Positions 52,601 through 61,600 of a stretch of 64,000 nt of DNA are shown in pieces. Within the stretch, counting starts at the first letter, position 1, and every line of letters begins with the position of its first letter. The notes beneath the pieces were generated by a model, which was given only the letters and a program-made list of their open reading frames with translations, was not told the origin of the DNA and ran no database searches. Source of the stretch: Magnolia sinica (taxonomy: Eukaryota; Streptophyta; Magnoliopsida; Magnoliales; Magnoliaceae). The translations under genes were made by a program, and so were the position numbers. The DNA lies in NCBI RefSeq assembly GCF_029962835.1, contig NC_080588.1:61466001-61530000 (forward strand), read 5' to 3'.

Positions 52601-55600
52601 CATAAACGTTTCAAGGAATTCAATGTAAGGGACTCTGTGATGGTCCACATCAGGCCTGAGCGGTATTCTCCGGGGTCCATTCGTAAGTTACACACGCATA
52701 TTGTTAGACCCGTTAAAATTATAAAACGAAACAGTCTCAACGCATATGTGGCAAATCTTCCACCCTCCATGGGAATTAGTTCCACATTCAATGTGGAGGA
52801 TCTAGTTGTATTTTAAGGGGTCATTGATGCATTGTCCAGCCTTTCACCTAACCATCCTGATTCATCAGACCTTTCCCTTGATCCATGGCCCCCTCCCGAC
52901 CCATTTTCCTAGCTTCTACCTCCCATACCTATCTGTCCCGACCCATCTTTTCAGCTACTACGTCTCATACCTACCCCTCCCGACCCATTTTTCCAACCTC
53001 TACCTCCTATACCTACCCGTCCCGACCCATTTTCTCAGCCTCTACCTCCCATATAAACCTGTCCTGACCCATCTTCCCAGCTACTACGTCCCATACTTAC
53101 CCTTCCCGACCCATTTTCTCAGCCTCTACCTTACATACCTACCCTTCCTACACCTAGAGAGGAAATAGAGGATATTTTAGACCATCAGATAATATCCACG
53201 TCGAACGGTGGGTTTCAAAAGTACCTGGTTAAATGGAAGTCACACCCAGCTTCAGACAACACGTGGCTCACTGAGGAGGAGCTTCAAAGACTTGATCCTG
53301 ACATCCTGGATCGGTTCAGGAGTTTTATTTCGCCAGTGGCGAAATCTTCGCAGCCGGGGAGAATTGATGGGGACATCATGCGCACACACGCACGCACACC
53401 ACCACCCCTACGCATGTACGTATGCAGAAGGAGGACCCCACCATTGATCTGGCTGGATGACGACGTCCAAGGAGGACCTCCTAGCTAGAAAATAAGTTTT
53501 GGTTCAAAAAAAGTGGGCCCGATAGTCAAGAAAAGCCCATAATGGGATCTCATGATCGTGGCTCACTCGTCAAATTGATTTCATATTTTAGGTTTTGTTT
53601 ATTGTTATTATTTAGAACATCGTGAACGATTTAAATTTCTTTGTTTGGTTTTTATTTTAGTTTACTTCATCGCCAAGTAATAGGTTGTGCACATGGTGCG
53701 AGTTTTTGGGGTATGGGGTTTTCCCTATAAATAGGCACCCTTTGTAGTTCTTTTCATTCATTCAAGTTTAATAAAAATTCCTGCTTTATTTTTCTGCTCT
53801 CTTCGTGAGTTATGGAAGAATTCAAAAGTGGGTGCGAAGCTCTCCCTTCTTCGAAAGGCTAACTACCGTGGTGCGAACCCACATCTATCCCCATCCGCCC
53901 CTACCCTTTTCCATCCATATCTCTTATCTTTTATCATCATAATTGCTTTGAATTTCCCAGCTTTTACAGCTATTCATCCCCCTACAGCCAGTTTCCAGAA
54001 TCTGGACCTGTAGGATGGCTGAAACTTCGGCGGAGCACTACGCCTCAACCTTACGTCGGATTGTCGTCAAACTTGGAGGGATTGGAGGTCTCCCTTGGCC
54101 GACCAAGGCCTAGGTGTCACTTTGGGGAGGCGGGCTTTTATCACACGTGCGGCCAGCCCACCCGCGCACACGCGTCAGCCCCGGGCCACCATCTACATGC
54201 AGAAGCTTTTTCCGGGTCAGGTTTTCCTCTGGTTTTCCTCTTTTCATTCCTATTTCCTAAACCCTAGCCTTAGTTTGCATTAACCCTAATTTATTTGTCC
54301 ATTTTTTCACCCTAGGATTCCTTGAATTGAGATTGGGGAATCCCTTGGATTAGGGACCGTTTGCTATGCATCTGTGATTGATTTCTATTTCCCTTTGAGA
54401 ATCGTTTGGTTTATAATTTTTATTGGTCCAGTCTTAGCCTGTGTAGGCCTGGACCCGCATAGATTCCCCTTTACTTGAATGTTTGTACTTTTTATGTGGG
54501 ATATGGAATTTGTGTAATTGTTTTTGAACTAAGGTGATTTTAAGCCTGAAATCTCATACATCATGTTTAATTTCATGTCCTGCATCAACAATGATAGTAC
54601 TAACCTAGAGATCACGCTGACACATTAACCAGAAAATTCAGCAAGTCGCTATCCTCAAATCTTATGTTGAAAATTCAGCAAGATGGTAATCCGAGTGCGC
54701 CAAACTGAAAATTCAGCACAGGTGCAATCTGAAAATTACAAGCCGAAAATTCAGCAATGTGACAACCAGAAATTACTATGCTGAAATTTCAGCAATGATA
54801 TAAGTAGGGCTGCGAACTGAAAATTCAGCAATAAGATACTCCAACAAAATTTCAGTAATATGATCCTATATGCGATCCATACTCTAGTAACCCTAGATGT
54901 GACTCTAATCTAGATGCAACATAAAAATCATATGCTAAACCTATGCTCTAATACCAAATTTGATGCAGGACACATGATTTAATGCTAACATGCAATGTAG
55001 AGATTATGAAAGAGTCCATAAAGTAATTCAATTAACAAAAGATTTTAACCTACCAAGTAATTAAGAGTAAACAATAGGAAATAAAATCTAATTTAACCTA
55101 AATCACATGCTCGCATTCTAAGAAATCATATAAATCAATTAAAACTAAGACCGATGGAAGGATAGAACTTCCAATTTAGCATAGGCACGTTCCACACTCA
55201 ATGGACAAATTTGTAGGTTTTATGATTAGGGTTAGGAAGGGAAAAACCTGAAATTTGAAAAATTAGGGTTCATAGGAATTGGGGATTTTGGAATTAGGGT
55301 TTTTAGAAATTGGAAAAAATAGAAAATTGAAGATTTATGGGTTTATAAGGTTGTAATGGAAAGGAAAAAAGGAAGACGAGAAGAAGAGGAAGAGAGAGGA
55401 AGGATGTACCTTAGAATCCACGACCAAACAAGCTTCTACCCCTCCACAATTTAATTGGAAGGGTTTTTTTCAAAAAAATCCTAGAAAACAATGAGGAAAA
55501 TTCCTTCACACAAGAGAGCTTCTCTCTTCTTTTTTTTCTTTTCAAATCTCCACTAGGGTTGGAACTCCACCCCCTCTGTGCTTTTATAATAAAAAATTCG

Positions 55601-58600
55601 GAATTAAAATCCAACATAATTACAATTATGTCACTTACTTAAGTAAAATGGCTCATCGTCCAAAATAAGAAAACTATAACATATATTATCAATCTCAACA
55701 ATCAAAAAACTCCTAAAAATACCAAAAACCATAAAGAAAGCAAGATCGGAATCCAAGGGGCCCATATCTAAAAGATCCGGTGGCCCAGTGGCCCAATTGA
55801 CAAGATCCAACGGTCAGATCAAAATGAAATAGAAATTTTATGACTAAAATAGTCTCCTAAGCAACCTACATGCATCATCCCAATGTAGGGTCTTCCTGAT
55901 GCACGTCCAATGCATGTGGGGTCTTCAAAATAGCCCAGCAGGCCCCATCTGGAACTCGTCTCCCATCCACAAAGAAAGTTGCTCTAATGTGAGTGGTCGT
56001 CTCCATCTCTAGTACACTCGAGTAGGTCCTCTGATGTCTTCATCACTAAGTATGACCCGAAAACTGCTATTCGAAGGGGAAAGTAAAGAAGGCGGAGAAG
56101 GACGCCATGCGTGACTCGAGGCGAGTTCCGTCAAACTTGGGGGTTAGGGATGACGAGTTTCAGGGGAAGGAAAAGGGTGAGCGGAACAACGGCGAGAAAT
56201 TTCAGTCCTTCAAGGAGACTCTTCCTCAGGCGTTAAGAGGGCCAAGAAGCAATAAACTTGAGGATGTTCCTCAGCCAGGCCGGTCATTTTCATCAATCCG
56301 GCAATGGTGGAAAGCGCTAGGCCCTCCTTTCTTTGGTCAGTTATAGCCATTGCTCGAGATGGGGCCCTTCTTTCCCATCTGAGAGTTTGGTTGAGGACCT
56401 GTTGTCGACTAGAGGAATGTGACTATAGGATCAAGCCTATTTCTGCTATGGAGGTGTGGATCTCAACGAAGCCGGGGACTAATGTGGACCAGCTGGTCAT
56501 GGCAGGAGCAATTTTCAAAGAATGCCATATCCTCTTGATTCGTAGGTGGGACGAGGGATCTATTCTAGGTAGTGAGCTGGCTTGGTTCTTGTTCTTGGGT
56601 ATCCCCATCGAACTGTGGAACAAGGACGTTCTTATGGCTGTCAGGAGCTGTATTGGGGAAGTCCAAGCTTTCGATGAGGCAGCAAAAGTTGGGGAGGACA
56701 TTAGTGTCGCTCACATATGCATTAAGAGACGTAAAGCTCTCCCTATGACGACAACGATCTCCCTCTCAATGGGAGAGGTGACACTCCCGATTAGTGTTGA
56801 TAAGGAGTCTAGCTGGGGCATCCCTTGCAAGTAGGGGGGAAGTTTGGAGAAATCAGGAAGCAAAGGTGCAACAGGGTGAAGCTAGGGGGGACGCCTCGAG
56901 AAGGTGCACTGGTCCAATCCTCCAACAGTGTCCAAAACTTTTCCGTACATACGTGCTCGTAGTGGAAGTAACCACGGGGCTCAGGGGGACACGTGGTTGC
57001 TTCTCCTCCATATCCGTCAGTTCGATGTTTTGCAGGTGAACGGGATTGAGTTTGTGCCTACCTCATCTGTGACGTGGAGGAAAGAGAGCGCTCGCACGAG
57101 ACTCATGGTGAGCGTGCAGGGGCCCCGCTTGCGTCTTTAGCTGCTTCTCAGACACGTGTTTAGGTTCTGACAGAGTCGGGTGATTTTTTTATTGCTTCAA
57201 AATTTAATGCAGCTACTTCTCCAACTAGGGTTTAGGTTTGAACTGAGCTAGGAGATTTTTTTGCTACTTAGAAATCGGTTCAGGATTCAGCCCTCGCACA
57301 TGCCCCTAACGCCTTACATGTGCAGAATTCTTCCACGAGACTTTTCTCGAATGATTCCAAGCCCATTTGCCTTTACTCGAGAGGTGATCCAAGGGCAATT
57401 CTTCTCCACAAGGAGCCTCTCAAGTAGATTGCTATCGATTGTCGCTCAAAGGGAGGAGGTTTTCTCCTTTTGCAAAAGGACTTGGTAAGGTAGCTTGAAG
57501 AACAAGACTCCTCCCTTCATCTTCCTCTGCCTAGCCCAAGTAACATGGATTCGTTCTTAAGCAATTCTAGCGGAAGTAGCCCTGGTTAGTTGGCTCTTTC
57601 CCTTGCAATTAGAAGCAAAAATGAGCAGAGGAACAAGATGGATGATACGCTGGACCTTTCCCCTTTCCAAGGTGCGTTGGGTGGTTGTAAAGGGTCAATT
57701 GTGCACAGGTATAGAGACCTGTTAGGCTGAAGCTACTATAGGTGGCGTCTCCAGTGATATCCCTACGTCAGATGAGATGCTGGACTGGACTAAGGATATG
57801 ATCAACAGGGTAGGGAGGAACTTGGGGTTGTCTTTCCATGCAAGGGACGATGATGCATTAGCCCTTTTCCAACATATAGAACAAAGTGGCAAGGTCAAAC
57901 AAGTCCCGGCTTCAAGACGACCTATAAGAAGGCAGCAGGAATTACTGAGGCGGTAAAGCTTAGTGAATTACAACAACAGCAATAAACCAACAGGTTTGAT
58001 GAGGGGAAGAAGGGCAAGGTCGGTGTCCCAATGAAGATCCTTAGCTGGAATGTGAAGGTTTTTGGGGATCAATGGCCAAGATTCCAAATAAGGGAGATGT
58101 GCAGGAAATCGAAAGCTCAAATTATGTCTTCAAGAAACAAAAATTTCATCATGCAATAGCTCCAACCTGGAGTCAATTTGGGGGCAAAAATTGAAGGAAT
58201 TCAAGTCCTTGGATGCTACTGGATTTTTAAGGGGAATTGTCGTGGCTTGGGACACTTGTCTTTGGAAAAAAGGAGACTGCTGGCAGGGGGAGTTCTATAT
58301 TTCATTGATTCTTGTTGAAATTTCTTCTAGATTCAAGAGCTTCTTTACCTTCATGTACGGCCCCCTACAGACCGAATAGAAAAAGTGACTTCTGGAAGGA
58401 AATGAGTTCTATTCCTGCAAGGTGGACTGGTTCATGGTGCATAGGGGGAGACTTTAACGTCATCAGGTTTGGCCATGAGAAAAGCAGTGGATCTCGTATT
58501 GCTAGAAGCATGAGAGATTTCTCTATTTGGATCCAGCAAGTTGAATTGGTGGACATTCTAATGTCAAGAGCCATGTTCACGTGGTTCAATGGTCGTGTGC

Positions 58601-61600
58601 CTCCAATGATGTCACAGCTTGATAGATTCTTGGTGACTACAAACTAGATTGCCAAGTTCCCGATATGTCAGATCCAAGGCCTTCCAAGGACGCTTTCAGA
58701 CCATCGTCCTATCCTGCTTTAGGTGTCGAACAAAAGCCAGGGCCCTAAACCCTTCATATTTGAGCTAATGTGGTTGGAGGTTGAGGGATTCAGAGAGCTT
58801 GTGTCAAAGTGGTGGAATTCCTTGATCGTCGAAGGCAAAGGGAGCTTTAGGCTGCACAAGAAGTTGAAGTTGCTAATGGGGAAGCTTAAAGAATGGAACA
58901 GTCAAGCGTTGGGATAAGAGAAGCTAAGGTTGCTAAGTTACTAGAGCAAATTCACTCTTTTGACATCAAAGAGGAAGGGGTTGAGATCTCCACGAAGGAG
59001 ATTAAGGCTCGAGGCAAATTAGAAGCTGAATATTCAAAAAATTTAAAAGAGGAAGAAATTAAATGGAGGTAGTGCTCGAGAGCAATGTGGTTGAAAGAAG
59101 GGTTTTTTTCCATAGTGTTGCTTCGGCCAGAGATAGATGTAATCGGATCTCCTCCATTGTGGTTGAAGGTGAAACGCTGGATAAAAAGGAGGATATATGT
59201 GAGGCTATAGTTGGCTTTTACCGAAGACTTCGTTCTTCAGACTGTTGCTCTCAGTCGAGACTGAACTTCCTTGATTTTGACAAAATATCAAAAGCGGAGT
59301 CATCAACGCTAGAAGTTTACAGAAGAAGAGATTAAGCTGTTTTCAATTTGGGGAGGGATAAATCCCTTGGGCCTGATGGGTTTCCCATAGGCTTTTTCCA
59401 AGCCTTCTAGAGTGTGGTGAAGCACGATCTACTAGATCTCTTTGAGGAATTCTTTGTGGAGGGGTCAATCTTGAAGGAATTAAGTACCTCTTTTGCAGCG
59501 CTTATTCCAAAAGTGGAGGGAGATGAAGAGATCAAGTATTTCCGTCCTATCAACCTTATCAATAGCCTGTATAAAATCCTGGTTAAAGCCCTTGCATCAA
59601 GATTCAAGAAGGTTAATATCTTGATCCCTATTTTTTGCCCTTTTCCTCAAAAGATTTGGGACCACTTCTTAGTGTTGTTCGGAGTAGACTGGGTGATGTC
59701 AAAGACAATTTCCGACCTCATTTGGGCTTGGTATAGGAGAGGCAATGGGTGTTCCCATCATTCTAAATGGCATCTCTCTATCCTTGCTATTTAGTGGTCC
59801 ATTTGGGGGGAATGGAATAAGAGGTGTTTCCATAATCGTTCTAAGCCCAATCAAGCGGTTATTTTTGAGGTGTATTCGCTTCTCTCTGAATGGGCTGACT
59901 TAAAAATTTTGGGTTGAGTTGTAAATTTATCGGCGTATGGGTGGTCCATTGTGTGGACCCTCTCCCCTTTTTCTGCTTGTATAATTTTTCTGTTTTTCTT
60001 ATTAGAATTCTTCATCCTTAAAAAAATCAAGCATTATGATTCTTGAAAAAATGGCCCCTTGGAGTTTCAATTTGCTCAAATTACTTCAATCTACTGTTTC
60101 AACCCTAAAAACTATAATAAGAGTGGTCGAAATCTGTTGTAGAATGATTTAGAAAGGTTTTTGTAATGAGAAAATTTTTTAAATGGGAAAAAATGGATTT
60201 AAATATAAAAAATTGCCCCTTTTTTCCACCATTACGAGGGTAATGACCGTTACGATTCCAAAAAACCAACCGTTATTTACAGCCTCTCTGAAGTTGTAAA
60301 TGATTTGCTAGTAAATCATTTACAGTGTTTGGATAGCCTGTAAATGGTTTATATCCCATAATTGTGTATTCACACCTGAGATAGTATAGAAAAGTAATTC
60401 GTTAAAAAATTCAAATGGCATATAAGAGTGGATTTTAAAGTGGATCATTGAGTTAAGCCCATCTTGCTAAAGCTTAGGGTTGATCCTCAAATAAAACCAT
60501 GGTGGGCCGTAAAGGGTGTTACGGGGCCATAAAGGTCATTTCATAAAGGTAACAGTGGCAACCGTTACGCATTATAGGGTTGTAAAGGCTGTAACGGCCA
60601 TTATAGAAAAAATAAACTATAAAGGTCATTACAGCCCCCGTAACGGCCGTAATGACCCCGTAACGGTCCATTATGGTGTCAATATAGGTTTTTTGGTTTT
60701 TTTTTCATTAAAAAATTTAAATAAAAAAATAAAAAGAGAGAGAGAGAGAGAGCCCATAACAACTATTACGGCCCCGTAACAGTCGTTACACCCCGTATTG
60801 TAAAGGTAACAATGGTGGTCGTTACAATCACCTTTACTGTTACGAAATACCTTACATAAAACCAAGCAATAGGTGAGCCATAGAAGTGGGCCCATGAATT
60901 CATATGCTCTTTTATACGGCCGGTAGCAAGATTTGTTGCCATTGGTGGAGGGGAGGAGACAAGTTGTGAGATTGGAAAGAGAGAGAGAGAGAGAGAGTTC
61001 TCAATACAATGGGGAGAGGGAGGTGTGTATCTCTCAGTCTTCAAGACTTGTTGGAGGCTTCTTACTTGTAAATCATTTGGTAGAAAATGAAATCCCAGCT
61101 TTTTGCTAGCAAATGAAAAGGGGGAAAAGGAGATTACAAACATTTTAGGACATCCCAATGCAAGTTGTAAATGATAAATGATTTACTAGTAAATCATTTA
61201 CAACTTGCCTCATTTACCAACATCCAAACAACTCCTCAATGAGTGAATCTCGAGTCCTGCTCTTTCATCAATGGGGGCCACAATTCGGAGTATGGTTTGC
61301 CATTCATGTATCCAAATGCATAGTGGATAAGGCACTACATTTTCAAAATGGCAGTGAACTATCACAGACACGCAGTAGCCTAACCTTTTTTCTTCAGAAA
61401 AGGCACCACTGATAGTTCACCAACATTCAAGAATGGTGGTGACTGATCCTCATCATGTGGCACACGTGCACAACTATCCAGGCCATCCAAATTGCGGGAC
61501 ACATTGTGGATAGAACACAGTTCAGAGATCACACTGATCGACCAATTCCAACAACTCAATTTGTGGCGATCAAATGTTGAGTTGTCCACATTCAACAGGC

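Larger units (their letters stand above)
51733..54587 (+). mobile_element. Internally deleted chromovirus relative nested in opposite orientation
   Basis: The right LTR is complete (53365-54587), preceded by a polypurine tract CAGCCGGGGAGAAT. The left LTR survives only as about 145 bp (51733-51880), lacking its first ~13 bases. Inside are a gag start (51937), then a fusion of gag, the pre-reverse-transcriptase linker and integrase. It is thus a deletion derivative without reverse transcriptase. It lies in the leader of the minus-strand element. Confidence 0.75.
48683..56045 (-). mobile_element. Ty3/gypsy chromovirus-type LTR element, minus strand (7.4 kb)
   Basis: Direct LTRs lie at 48683-49754 and 54961-56045, each starting TGATGCAGGACACATG and ending near CATCA. 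The flanks CCAAG (48678-48682) and CTAAG (56046-56050) are a 5-bp duplication with one mismatch. On the minus strand the 5' LTR is the right one, with a primer-binding site TGGTATTAGAGC next to it (54944-54955). Gag start, protease, reverse-transcriptase start and integrase/chromodomain fragments follow. Most of the reverse transcriptase, RNase H and integrase is deleted. A relative on the plus strand is nested in its leader. Confidence 0.85.

Noticed and set aside
54631-54858. CRISPR-like array (regularly repeated motif with spacers)
   Set aside because: The motif is too short, spacing is irregular, and it lies in a plant retrotransposon leader.
56423-56701. 92-codon minus-strand frame
   Set aside because: Shadow of the DUF4283-like L1 ORF1 frame on the plus strand.
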